DNA of 64,000 bases. It comes from an uncultured Tateyamaria sp. (GTDB lineage Bacteria; Pseudomonadota; Alphaproteobacteria; Rhodobacterales; Rhodobacteraceae). Below, one piece after another: positions 19,340-28,504 of the stretch; the stretch's first letter is position 1; each line of letters begins with the position of its first letter. The stretch is from the NCBI RefSeq assembly GCF_947503415.1, contig NZ_CANNDS010000001.1:496001-560000 (forward strand), written 5' to 3'. The position numbers were made by a program, and so were the translations under genes. Below the pieces are notes generated by a model, which saw nothing but the letters and a program-made list of their open reading frames with translations, ran no database searches and had not been told where the DNA came from.

Positions 19340-20173
19340 TTATGCAGCTTCCAAAACGGCTTCGCGATACATCAAAGGTTGATCAAACACGCGTAGCCGA
19401 CGCAAAGCTGGCAAGAACCGATTGTGACGCTCCACGGCGCCAAGGGCGGCCATACCCATGCAATATTTCGAACATTGCTTGGTTGGGTGAAGATGTTCAC
19501 CCCGCAGAATGCGATCTGCCATCCCATTTCCCCGTGCCGATTTGGTTTCAAGTATGAAGTGATCGGGGGCGACGTGGCGTTCAACCACGTGGTTGTGGAA
19601 CGACAGATTTGTGTCGATGGTCATGCGCTCTCCACCCTCTTTCGCCACCAGCGTTATGCGTGCATAACGCATCTTGATAACGGGCATTAATCTGCGGTTC
19701 AAAGGTGCTCCGTAGATGTCGAAATGGCAGCGGTCGATAAAGGTCAATGCGTCGTTGGACAGGCCCATTTCGCACCCAGCAAGCTTGAGCCGTTTTTTGA
19801 CAGTGACGTTTCGCCGATCTTTGAGTTTGACCTCGAGATAGCTGAAACCCGCATCCACATACGTACGAACCCGTATCTTGCAGCGTTTCCTGCGCCCTTG
19901 GTGATGATCGAAATAAGACCGGGCATTTTTGTCATCGTGATACTCGGTCGCGTACAGGAAAGAGCGCTTGCCGCTGATTTCGAGCACGTCAAACAGGTCC
20001 TTGAACCTCACCAAGGCGGGCAGCAGCTGATCGATCGGCACAATGTATTTATTGTCCAACCGCTCGAGCATTGCCGCCTTTTCGTTCAGCGCTTCGAGTG
20101 AAATCGCATCAAAGGATGTGAGCGCGCGTGCCATGTTCAGGTTCATGTCGAAGTCTCCTGTTGAACGGATCAT
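19340..20173 (-). CDS. VTC-domain protein (polyphosphate polymerase fold)
   Basis: RLDNKYIVPIDQL..., YATEYHDDKNARSYFDHHQGRRKRCKIRVRTY, FSYLEVKLKDRRNVTVKKRL, ILETKSARGN; overlaps the DUF4956 gene stop. Confidence 0.82.
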   Translation of the reverse strand: MIRSTGDFDMNLNMARALTSFDAISLEALNEKAAMLERLDNKYIVPIDQLLPALVRFKDLFDVLEISGKRSFLYATEYHDDKNARSYFDHHQGRRKRCKIRVRTYVDAGFSYLEVKLKDRRNVTVKKRLKLAGCEMGLSNDALTFIDRCHFDIYGAPLNRRLMPVIKMRYARITLVAKEGGERMTIDTNLSFHNHVVERHVAPDHFILETKSARGNGMADRILRGEHLHPTKQCSKYCMGMAALGAVERHNRFLPALRRLRVFDQPLMYREAVLEAA

Positions 20174-20784
20174 TTGCGATAGAAGACGCTGATTTGCGCC
20201 ATGTCAGTGATGTAGTTGAGAGCAACAATCTGATAGCTCATGACCTCGACCCCCAATCGTTCTGACAGGTCACTGCGCATCTTGTTGGGGTTGGACAGGG
20301 CGTCATGTTCGATCTTGTCGAGCGTGATCTTGATGCCGTCCACGGACTTGAGAATGCGCGGGTGGTCGAAAGTGTAGGCACCCAGCAAAACCAATGTGAT
20401 CACCGCGCCCACAAACAGAAGCGTCGTGCCCTGGATCGAGCAGATCACTGCGATGGCCACGGCGCCGAAGAAATAGGTAATCTCGATTTTCGTGATCTGT
20501 TCGGAGCGTAGTGTGAAAAGCGCAAGGATTGCGAACAGACCAAACCCTGCTGCCAGTGAAAACTCGACCGAACCAAGGATGGTGAGGACACCAAACGCAA
20601 AGATGTTGAACAAAGATGCCGCTGTGACGAGTTCCTTGTCGCGGTATCTGCGATAGAAAAACCCGAAAACGAGAATGGTCATGGCGACAATGTTCAGCGC
20701 AAAGCGTTCGATGATCCCGCTTGTGAGTATGTGTTCCAGCATGGCTTCAGACTTTCCGATTTCTGCTGCCAGTCTGGTCAGCAT
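20170..20784 (-). CDS. DUF4956 membrane protein
   Basis: N-terminal TM helices followed by FGLFAILALFTLRSEQITKIEITYFFGAVAIAVI; overlapping partner of the VTC gene. Confidence 0.8.
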   Translation of the reverse strand: MLTRLAAEIGKSEAMLEHILTSGIIERFALNIVAMTILVFGFFYRRYRDKELVTAASLFNIFAFGVLTILGSVEFSLAAGFGLFAILALFTLRSEQITKIEITYFFGAVAIAVICSIQGTTLLFVGAVITLVLLGAYTFDHPRILKSVDGIKITLDKIEHDALSNPNKMRSDLSERLGVEVMSYQIVALNYITDMAQISVFYRK

Positions 20785-20914
20785 TCTCTGAAAAGTTTGG
20801 CGTTGTCAGATGGCGCATGTCTGCACGCGGGATGAAGCCCACGTAACCGGTTCATGAACGATTTGTGACAATTCCGGTTTGGCAAATGCCGGAACGGTTG
20901 CGCGATGCCTGGCG

Positions 20915-20933
20915 CGTTCATCTGGCGTTCATC
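20915..20933 (+). promoter_or_regulatory. 7-4-7 direct repeat CGTTCAT-CTGG-CGTTCAT-C, candidate OmpR/PhoB-type response regulator site
   Basis: Direct repeat with 11-bp period upstream of the EF-hand gene; near-identical copy at 21505-21523. Confidence 0.6.
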
Positions 20934-21034
20934 TTTCGGCACGCATCAACGTCATCAAACCATGCGACAGTCGTGCGCTTGGGCGGTCAATTCATCGCTT
21001 TGATTGAACATGCTCTTGAGCGGGGAATCACGCG

Positions 21035-21475
21035 TTGCGCAGCAGACATTGGAGTTGGTCGATCTCAGAATTTGGGAAAATCGCACCGAGCGGGCCAGTG
21101 CGTTTGGTTTTGTGTCTCGTTCTCGCCCTCGGGATCAGCGTCGGACCGGCCGCGCAAGCGACGGCCCAAACAGCCAGCTTTAGGGCCGTTGATACGAATT
21201 CTGACGGCACGTTGAGCTATGACGAACTGGTCGACACATTCGGGAAAGGCGGAGCGGCACGGCTTCTGCAAAGGTCAGACCACAATGGTGACAACCGTCT
21301 TTCCATCGAAGAACTGCGCCGGGAACGCAGTGAGCGCGCAGACCGAAATGGCGATGACAGTGATCGTCGGTCCGGCAACGACAATGACGACCGTGATCGC
21401 GACGATGGTGACGATGGTGACGATGGTGACGATGGTGACGATGGTGACGATGGTGACGATGGTGACGATGACTAG
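21035..21475 (+). CDS. Secreted EF-hand protein with Asp/Gly-rich tail (start may be GTG 21098)
   Basis: Signal-like VRLVLCLVLALGISVGPAAQATAQ; two EF-hand loops DTNSDGTLSYDE and DHNGDNRLSIEE; (DDG)7DDD tail. Confidence 0.8.
   Translation: MRSRHWSWSISEFGKIAPSGPVRLVLCLVLALGISVGPAAQATAQTASFRAVDTNSDGTLSYDELVDTFGKGGAARLLQRSDHNGDNRLSIEELRRERSERADRNGDDSDRRSGNDNDDRDRDDGDDGDDGDDGDDGDDGDDGDDD
21401..21472 (+). repeat. 9-bp tandem repeat (GACGATGGT), about 8 copies, encoding DDG units
   Basis: Near-perfect GACGATGGT reiteration through the 3' end of the EF-hand gene. Confidence 0.95.
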
Positions 21476-21504
21476 GGAGAGACGTCCATGCAACCTCTCG
21501 CACC

Positions 21505-21523
21505 TGTTCATTTGACGTTCATC
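21505..21523 (+). promoter_or_regulatory. 7-4-7 direct repeat TGTTCAT-TTGA-CGTTCAT-C, second copy of the operator-like element
   Basis: 16/18 identity to 20916-20933 (GTTCATYTGRCGTTCATC); upstream of the P-loop NTPase gene. Confidence 0.6.
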
Positions 21524-21618
21524 AAATTGCTCGGCGGTGGTTCATGCGTCTGCCGGATCACGGTCAGGCGACAGTGGCATCAAAGGAACATCGAAACACT
21601 TCAGTCAGGAGCGAACTG

Positions 21619-22683
21619 ATGAACCAAATATTCCACCCGACCCCCGCCATGTGCACGTTTGCAAAGTGGGCATTCACGACCCGGCGTGTGACGCGCACGG
21701 ATGTGCGCGGTTTCTCCACAAACTATTCTGCTGCAAAAGCGGGCGACCTGATCCTTTGCGAAATCGCAGAAATCGGACACCACAAGAAAATCCAGTTGGC
21801 GGAACGGCGTGTGTCGACGGGCTACCCCGGTGACCATGTGGTCCTTTGCCTTGGCGATCGCTATGCGCCGGACCAGTTTCTGGCCTCTGCCGTTATCGAT
21901 GATGACCTGATTGATCTGGTCGCTGGTGGCGGTGTCGCGGGCCGTGTGGATGCAGCGCATCTGCAAATGGATGACCCAACACGGTTGCGACCATTGGGAC
22001 TGCTCACAGGCCCGCGCGGACAAGTGATGAACGTGGCGGACTATTCCCTGCCCGCCCGACCCGCTAACGAGCATGTCACGGTGATTGGTGTATTTGGTGC
22101 GTCGATGAACTCTGGCAAGACAACGGCCGCCTCAAGCCTTGCGCACGGTCTTGGCCGCGCGGGCTATGTTGTCGCTGGCGTCAAGGCGACAGGCACGGGT
22201 GCCTTCGGAGATTTCAACAGCTTCGAAGACGGCGGTGCGCCCGCGCTGGATTTCACGGACGTGGGCATGGCGACAACCTTCCGGATGCCGCTGGAACGGA
22301 TCGAGGCAGGCTTTGATACGCTCGTTGCGACGGCAGCGGAGCGCGGAGCACAGGTGGTCGTGGTGGAAATTGCCGATGGCGTGTTCCAGCAAGAAACCCG
22401 CGCGATCCTGACGTCATCGCGCATCCGCGATCGTCTTGACGGCATCCTTTTTGCAGCACCCGATGCACTCAGCGCGTTGGGTGGCGAAAAGGTTCTGAAC
22501 ATGATGAACCTCGGATCCTTTGCCATTTCCGGCATGGTCAGTTGTTCGCCCCTTGCCGCTGCAGAGGCCGCAGAGGTCACCGGGCTTCCCATCCTCTCGC
22601 GTGAGGATTTGTGGTCACCGGAGACCATCGCCACACATGTCGCTCCGCTGATGCGCCTGCCGCAAGAAGATGTGGCGGCATGA
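21619..22683 (+). CDS. P-loop NTPase (DUF1611/MobB-like)
   Basis: Walker A-like GVFGASMNSGKTTAASSLAHGL in the C-terminal half; ATGA overlap with the next gene. Confidence 0.7.
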   Translation: MNQIFHPTPAMCTFAKWAFTTRRVTRTDVRGFSTNYSAAKAGDLILCEIAEIGHHKKIQLAERRVSTGYPGDHVVLCLGDRYAPDQFLASAVIDDDLIDLVAGGGVAGRVDAAHLQMDDPTRLRPLGLLTGPRGQVMNVADYSLPARPANEHVTVIGVFGASMNSGKTTAASSLAHGLGRAGYVVAGVKATGTGAFGDFNSFEDGGAPALDFTDVGMATTFRMPLERIEAGFDTLVATAAERGAQVVVVEIADGVFQQETRAILTSSRIRDRLDGILFAAPDALSALGGEKVLNMMNLGSFAISGMVSCSPLAAAEAAEVTGLPILSREDLWSPETIATHVAPLMRLPQEDVAA

Positions 22684-24191
22684 CCTCTGTTCCGACCCTC
22701 GCCAAACAGGATCGCGTCACTGATGCGATCCTGATCACGCTGTGTGGCATTTTGCAGGCCGCCGCTGTGGCCATCGCCGCCTTCGCGACCCGAGACGCCT
22801 TTGCCGCGTTGCATTCCGGCACAGGGCTGACAAACGACACCCTTCTGAAATTGGGCTTGTCCGGTTTTGTCGGGGCGAGTTTTCTTCTGGCCTCTCGTCG
22901 CAGAGCCGAACGGCTTGGGCAAAGCTATGCCATCGAACTGCGCCACGTGCTTTACGAGAAGATCGCTCAACTTCCCAAATCGCGCCATGATGAACGTCGT
23001 GTTGGTGCCCTGGCTCTCCGATTTGTTGGTGATCTGGCCGCGGCACGGCTGTGGTTTGGGCGCGGGCTTCCCGATGTCCTGACGGCGGTCGTCGTCTTTC
23101 CGGGGGCCGCGATCATCCTGTTCTCACTCAGTCCCGCCCTTGCGCTGTCCGGCTTTGCCCCGCTTTGCTTTGTCGTCCTGATCATGGCTGCAACGGCCTG
23201 GCATCTGGAACGTCGTCACAAGACGTTGAGGCAGCGCCGCGCGAGCATTGCAATCAGGATGATCGAGCGCATTGCGATAGCGCCCGAACTGGACGTGATG
23301 GGGCGCACAAGAAAGGAGCTACGTGCGCTTGATGCGCAAGGACAGTCCCTTTTGAAAGACGCCGTGGCGCGCCGTGGCAGGACTGCCGCTCTGCAGTCGA
23401 TCCTACAGGCGGGTGTTGCAATCTCCGGGGTCGCAATGCTGTGGAGTGCGGGCCAATACAAGATCACACCAGCGACCGTTGCCGCCAGCCTGTCAGTGCT
23501 GGCTTTGGTCGCTTTGCCCCTCCAAGATCTTGCAGCCGCATGGGATCGATATTGCGGCTGGCGCGTGGCACGGGCCAAAGCGCAGCGCCTGTTATGTGAA
23601 CCCACGCTCGTGCGTCGGTCGCGCAAGACGATAACGTCGGCATCCATAGAGCTTCGTGGTGAATTGGATGGTTTGCCTGTGAGCTTCGAGGCGGACGCAT
23701 CTGAGGTCGGCTATTTGACGGGTCCCCAAAGCGGACAAATCGCTCGACATATTTCAGGCTTGGACAAGTCGGACGGCCTTGAGGTCTTGTTTGACGGACA
23801 AACAATCAGACCGAAGATTGCGCATATCGGCGATGATTACATCGGGCTGCAGGGTAGCCTAAGGCGATCTGTCGTGTTGATGAACCGCAAGCGTCCAAGT
23901 GACGAACAGATTGCTGACGTCTTAGTCGCATTTGGCCTGAAAGATTTGCTTGCGTCGCCGGGCGGGCTCGATCAGCGCATATCTGAAAATGGCAAAGGCT
24001 TGACCGCGGACCAAACGCTACGCCTCGACTTGGCACGCGCCGTTTTGGGCGAAGCAAATGTGATCGTCATTGCGTCACTGCGATGGGTTGCCAACCCTCA
24101 TCAGGCGAACCTTTTGAAAACCCTGCGCCAACAGACATCTGCCACAGTTATCTTGGCGGAAACGACAAACATCTCCATTCTAGCCGAATAA
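22680..24191 (+). CDS. ABC exporter-like protein with degenerate nucleotide-binding domain
   Basis: TMD-NBD layout; NBD positions read TGPQSGQIARHISGL (Walker A lacking K), GLTADQTLRLDLARA (signature), VIVIASLRW (Walker B lacking D/E). Confidence 0.72.
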   Translation: MTSVPTLAKQDRVTDAILITLCGILQAAAVAIAAFATRDAFAALHSGTGLTNDTLLKLGLSGFVGASFLLASRRRAERLGQSYAIELRHVLYEKIAQLPKSRHDERRVGALALRFVGDLAAARLWFGRGLPDVLTAVVVFPGAAIILFSLSPALALSGFAPLCFVVLIMAATAWHLERRHKTLRQRRASIAIRMIERIAIAPELDVMGRTRKELRALDAQGQSLLKDAVARRGRTAALQSILQAGVAISGVAMLWSAGQYKITPATVAASLSVLALVALPLQDLAAAWDRYCGWRVARAKAQRLLCEPTLVRRSRKTITSASIELRGELDGLPVSFEADASEVGYLTGPQSGQIARHISGLDKSDGLEVLFDGQTIRPKIAHIGDDYIGLQGSLRRSVVLMNRKRPSDEQIADVLVAFGLKDLLASPGGLDQRISENGKGLTADQTLRLDLARAVLGEANVIVIASLRWVANPHQANLLKTLRQQTSATVILAETTNISILAE

Positions 24192-24208
24192 CCCGAAGGC
24201 CATCCGAC

Positions 24209-25792
24209 ATGCGCTCCACAACTCTTTTTGGAATATACGCGGCCATCATCATCGGCCTCATAAGCGTGCTGGCCGTGCTGACGCTTTACAGCTTGGAAAA
24301 ATCGCGCTGGTGGGATGCAAGGACGCAGCTGGCCCAAGAGTCATACGGGTTGCACTTGCGCCTGGAGGCAAACCTCTATCGCCTGTTCAAACAGCACGGC
24401 GACGCGCTTCTCATCGGTGATCGCGACGGCGGCGAGGGTGAGCGTGCCCTGAGGATCGCAATCAATGAAAACCTCGTCGACATCCGAGATGTCATCGAGC
24501 GCGAGATCGCAATGGTGGGTGAGGAGGAGGTCGAAGAATTGGACCTGCTCGACGAAATCAAAACCGACATTCAGGCCGTAAATGATGCAATCGCGACCTT
24601 GACCACGTCAGGCGATCCGATCGAGACTTTTGTGCAGATCGAGCGACTAGCGGCCTTGCTCGACGACGACATTGATGTCGAACTTGACCGCAAGATCGAA
24701 GCCGCACTTGAAGAAGAGTTGGAGGAAGTTGAGGAGGTCCTTGCCGAAGCCGCCGCGTTTCGCGCGTGGAACAAGCGATTGGTCTATGTGATTTTGGTCA
24801 TCACCGGTGGGTCATTTATTGTGGGACTTCTGTCCTTCAACGGGCAAATCAGGCAACCCATCGTACGGTTGCAGCAAGCGATCGCTCGGTTGCAAAACGC
24901 CGACTACACAGCACAGGTCCGGCTCGGGGGGAGCCGTGAGTTCCGTGAGCTTGGCACAGTGCTTTTCAACATGGGCAAGGGTCTTGCCGCACGGGAAGCC
25001 AGCCGTGCTGAGCAGAAAAAGCACCTTGAAGACACAGTGCAAGCGCGCACAGCCGAGCTTCAGCAATTGATCGACAAGCTGGAAACAGGCGAAGAGAACA
25101 GAAAGCGATTGATGGCGGATATCAGTCACGAATTGCGCACGCCTCTCGCCATCATCTTGGGCGAAGCAGATGTCACGTTGCGCACTGCCGGGAAGCTGCC
25201 AGAGGCCGTGTCAGACTCGTTTGCACGCATTCGCGAGTCCGCCAAACATACAAATCAAATCGTAGATGACATGCTAACGGTGGCGCGCGTCGAAGCTGGC
25301 GAACTGCGACTTGACCGGAAAAAGACGGACCTGCGCAAGGTCGTGAAAGACGCGATATCCATGTTTCCAAGCTCCGTTCTGGTCACGGAGCCGGGCCATC
25401 AGATTGTCGCAAACATTGACGAGGTACGCATCCGTCAGTCGGTATTGGCGCTGTTGCACAATGCACGTCGATATGGCGGTCCCACCGTGTCAGTGTCTTT
25501 GGAAGAAACGCCGACATTCCATAAGATCTGCGTCGAAGACAACGGCCCCGGCCTGAACGCTGCCGAGAAGTCGCAAGCGTTCGAGCGGTTTTTTCGCGGC
25601 TCCAATGCGTCTGGGCAAGGTGAAGAAGGCAGCGGCCTCGGCCTGCCCGTCGTGAAGTCCATCGTTGAGGCCCATAAAGGCTCCGTCAATCTCGAAGACA
25701 GTGACGAAGGCGGACTTCGGGTTGTTATTGAGTTGCCGCACGAGCCACGGGTGAAACTGGTATCGACCGGCGTCGCACAGACGCGCGACTAA
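24209..25792 (+). CDS. Sensor histidine kinase with strongly acidic sensor region
   Basis: TM-sensor-TM-HAMP; LMADISHELRTPLAIILGEADVTLR H-box; GEEGSGLGLPVVKSIVEAHKG. Confidence 0.93.
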   Translation: MRSTTLFGIYAAIIIGLISVLAVLTLYSLEKSRWWDARTQLAQESYGLHLRLEANLYRLFKQHGDALLIGDRDGGEGERALRIAINENLVDIRDVIEREIAMVGEEEVEELDLLDEIKTDIQAVNDAIATLTTSGDPIETFVQIERLAALLDDDIDVELDRKIEAALEEELEEVEEVLAEAAAFRAWNKRLVYVILVITGGSFIVGLLSFNGQIRQPIVRLQQAIARLQNADYTAQVRLGGSREFRELGTVLFNMGKGLAAREASRAEQKKHLEDTVQARTAELQQLIDKLETGEENRKRLMADISHELRTPLAIILGEADVTLRTAGKLPEAVSDSFARIRESAKHTNQIVDDMLTVARVEAGELRLDRKKTDLRKVVKDAISMFPSSVLVTEPGHQIVANIDEVRIRQSVLALLHNARRYGGPTVSVSLEETPTFHKICVEDNGPGLNAAEKSQAFERFFRGSNASGQGEEGSGLGLPVVKSIVEAHKGSVNLEDSDEGGLRVVIELPHEPRVKLVSTGVAQTRD

Positions 25793-25891
25793 GCCGGTGA
25801 GGTAAGATGTATATTGAGCGAGAAACCAATTTCCAGCACGGCAACACCTCTTTGGGTGGCCGCCAATTTTTGAGCTAAACCGGAGTCGGAC

Positions 25892-26563
25892 ATGAACATA
25901 TTGCTTGTCGAAGACGAGACCCGCGTCGCCGATTTTATCCGACGTGGTTTGGCCGCCGAGGGGTGGTCGGTCGACCATGCCGGCGATGGTGAAGATGCGC
26001 TCGAGCATGTCGCATCCAATGCTTACGATGTGATCCTTCTCGATCTGATGCTGCCGGGTATCCAAGGCCAGGACGTGTGTCGAAAGCTGCGCGCCCGGAA
26101 ATCAACGACACCCATCCTGATGCTGACAGCGCTCGACAGCAGTGAGGAGCGGGTTGAGGGATTGAAGATAGGTGCGGACGACTACCTTCCCAAACCGTTC
26201 GACTTCGATGAACTTGTTGCACGCATAGAAGCGTTGCACCGGCGCGCAACCGGCTACGCTGTCGATGTAAGCGATACACTGATCACAAGTGGTGCACTGA
26301 GTTTTGACCGGTCTTCGCTGCAGGTCACTATTGGCGACAAGATCGTAGATTTATCAAAGAAAGAACGGGATCTTCTCCTCCTTTTCCTGACCAACAATGG
26401 TCGCGTTTTGTCGCGGGAACGTATCCTCAATTCGGTCTGGGGTCTGAACGCTGACCCTCTGACCAATGTGGTCGATGTTTATGTCGGTCGCGTCAGGCGC
26501 AAGATCGGCAGTGAGGGCGATCGGATCGTGACGCTTCGGAACGTTGGGTACAGAATGACGTGA
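25892..26563 (+). CDS. OmpR/PhoB family response regulator
   Basis: MNILLVEDETRVADFIRRGL, DVILLDLMLPG, ADDYLPKPFDFDEL; winged-helix C-terminus. Confidence 0.95.
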   Translation: MNILLVEDETRVADFIRRGLAAEGWSVDHAGDGEDALEHVASNAYDVILLDLMLPGIQGQDVCRKLRARKSTTPILMLTALDSSEERVEGLKIGADDYLPKPFDFDELVARIEALHRRATGYAVDVSDTLITSGALSFDRSSLQVTIGDKIVDLSKKERDLLLLFLTNNGRVLSRERILNSVWGLNADPLTNVVDVYVGRVRRKIGSEGDRIVTLRNVGYRMT

Positions 26564-27633
26564 GTGCGGTTGCCTGTTCACCGACCGGAACTGGCGTATG
26601 GCCGTCGAACATGTGTAACAAAACCTGCCTGTCACCCAGTGGGCGCATTGCAGCCCGGCGCTGCTTAGGGCGCCAGATGCGTACTTGCGGGCGAGGTGGA
26701 TAAGGCCTCAAACTTGCGGGTAAATGTTACAAATGGCCATCGCGACATCATCAAAATCGGCTTAGGTCGTCATGCCCAATTATAGACAGGACTGTCGCTC
26801 CGGCAGACAGTATTCAACATGATCGATCGGCCCGAGAATTTGTTATCGATCGCCCTGCACCGACCTGCTGCCAATGCGCCCAGTGTGTAGGACTACCTGG
26901 GACTTGTCTCTTCGCTCACATGCACCGGCACCGGAGATCAGCACGGTCAACTCCTCGAACTTCATATCCCCCTGCTTTCGAACAAAATCGAACGCGCATC
27001 GGTGGTCGTCCTGCGCGTTAGGGAAGTCGATCACCAATCGATCTGGCAAGATGTCGGAGCCGGACGCGTTGATCTCCCCGTTTTAGTTGGGGCACCTTTG
27101 CTTCGAGGCCTTGGCGCATCGGTCCTGTTCGAACAGAATTTCGTCCAGTTACACAGTTCCGACATATCCCCGCCAGTGTCGTTGCAGGCCTATCTCAAAG
27201 CGATCCACGTTGCCGTCGTATTTCGGGAAGAAGACGCGGGCTAACCGATCAAAGGCTAGCGGCGATGAGGCAGCGAGGACATGTGGTCGCGTGGACGCTG
27301 AGGTTCGCGTCCATACCTGATCTCGTCGCCAGAACCGGTGTGCTGCCGACAATTCCAGCACCCATCACACGGTCAAGTTTGGTCTGGGCTTGGCGGAACT
27401 GCCGTTCAGGCTAGACCCTGTTCCGGCGCGACTGCCCAGGCACGAGGGTCGGCAAACGGATCCGGTGAATATATGGTTACGCGATCAGGTCAAAGGCGTT
27501 GTCGAAAGCCATACGAAGGCTTGAACCTGTTCTAGAATGTAAAATTCGCAGCGGCTTGTTCCCTGCGATCAATGCGTAACCGGGTGCGGTGCGGCAGTTA
27601 TCATCTCGTATGCGCTGTAGTTGAAGAGTACTT

Positions 27634-27661
27634 AACCACTTGATTAATTAACTATTTGGTT
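27634..27661. promoter_or_regulatory. Interrupted dyad AACCA..TTAATTAA..TGGTT, candidate ArsR operator
   Basis: AACCACTTGATTAATTAACTATTTGGTT directly upstream of the ArsR gene start. Confidence 0.55.
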
Positions 27662-27674
27662 TATTAGCTTATCT

Positions 27675-28022
27675 ATGAGAAATGATGATCGCTTGGACGC
27701 TGCCTTTTCAGCGCTCGCTCACCCTACCCGGCGGGCCATCCTCGCGCGACTGGCCAAGGGCACGGCAACTGTGAACACGCTTGCGGAGCCGTTCGATATG
27801 TCGCTGCCCGCCGTGTCCAAGCACATCCGCGTGCTGGAAAGTGCAGGGCTGATCAGCCGCGAGAAGGATGCGCAGTTCCGTCTGTGCTCGCTGAATACAC
27901 AGCCGATCCAGGACATCGCCAGCTGGACCGAACAGTACCGCCATATTTGGGACGCCCGTTTTGACGTGATGGGCCAATTGCTGAACGACCTAAAGGAGAG
28001 GGACAATGAGTCAGGACAATAA
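27675..28022 (+). CDS. ArsR family transcriptional regulator
   Basis: ALAHPTRRAILARLAKGTATVNTLAEPFDMSLPAVSKHIRVLESAGLI. Confidence 0.93.
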   Translation: MRNDDRLDAAFSALAHPTRRAILARLAKGTATVNTLAEPFDMSLPAVSKHIRVLESAGLISREKDAQFRLCSLNTQPIQDIASWTEQYRHIWDARFDVMGQLLNDLKERDNESGQ

Positions 28023-28503
28023 CTGGGTCCGGATCGAACGGAAATTCGACGGCCCCATTGATCTTGTGTGGAAGATGTGGACCGATCCTGCGTTGTTCAA
28101 ACAATGGTACGGGCCCAACGGCATGTCCGTGCCCACTGCGGAAATGGACGTGACCGTCGGCGGCACGCGCAAGGTTTGCATGTCCATGCGATCACCCGAA
28201 CGGTCGATGGAGATGTGGTTTACCGGTGTCTACAAAGAGGTGAACGCCCCCCGCCGTCTCGTTTACACCGAAAGCATGTGCGACGCCGATGGCACGCTGA
28301 TCTCACCCAAGTCCATGGGCATGCCCGACAGTTTCCCCGACATCACCGAGGTGATCGTGGAACTGACCGAGGACGGCGACAAGACCCGTATGGTAATGGT
28401 GCATGTCGGTGTAGAGGCGGGCACGGCAGGTGCGGGTGGATGGAACCAGGCTTTCGACAAGCTGGGAGCCTTGGCGCAATCCCTCGCTGGTGCGGCCCAG
28501 TGA
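28006..28503 (+). CDS. SRPBCC (AHSA1-like) domain protein
   Basis: RKFDGPIDLVWKMWTDPALFKQWYGPNGMSVPTAEMDV; overlaps the ArsR gene. Confidence 0.9.
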   Translation: MSQDNNWVRIERKFDGPIDLVWKMWTDPALFKQWYGPNGMSVPTAEMDVTVGGTRKVCMSMRSPERSMEMWFTGVYKEVNAPRRLVYTESMCDADGTLISPKSMGMPDSFPDITEVIVELTEDGDKTRMVMVHVGVEAGTAGAGGWNQAFDKLGALAQSLAGAAQ

Positions 28504-28504
28504 C

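Noticed and set aside
21401-21472. Possible CRISPR-like array
   Set aside because: 9-bp contiguous units with no spacers; a coding tandem repeat.
21180-21511. Minus-strand ORFs with HHR or VTI repeats
   Set aside because: Produced by translating the 9-bp repeat on the wrong strand.
26564-27633. Possible genes in the 1.1-kb gap after the response regulator
   Set aside because: Only short frames; some reverse-frame strings look protein-like (RLARVFFPKYDGNVDRFEIGLQRHWRGYVGTV) but I could not assign a family. A blastx search would decide between a pseudogene and noise.
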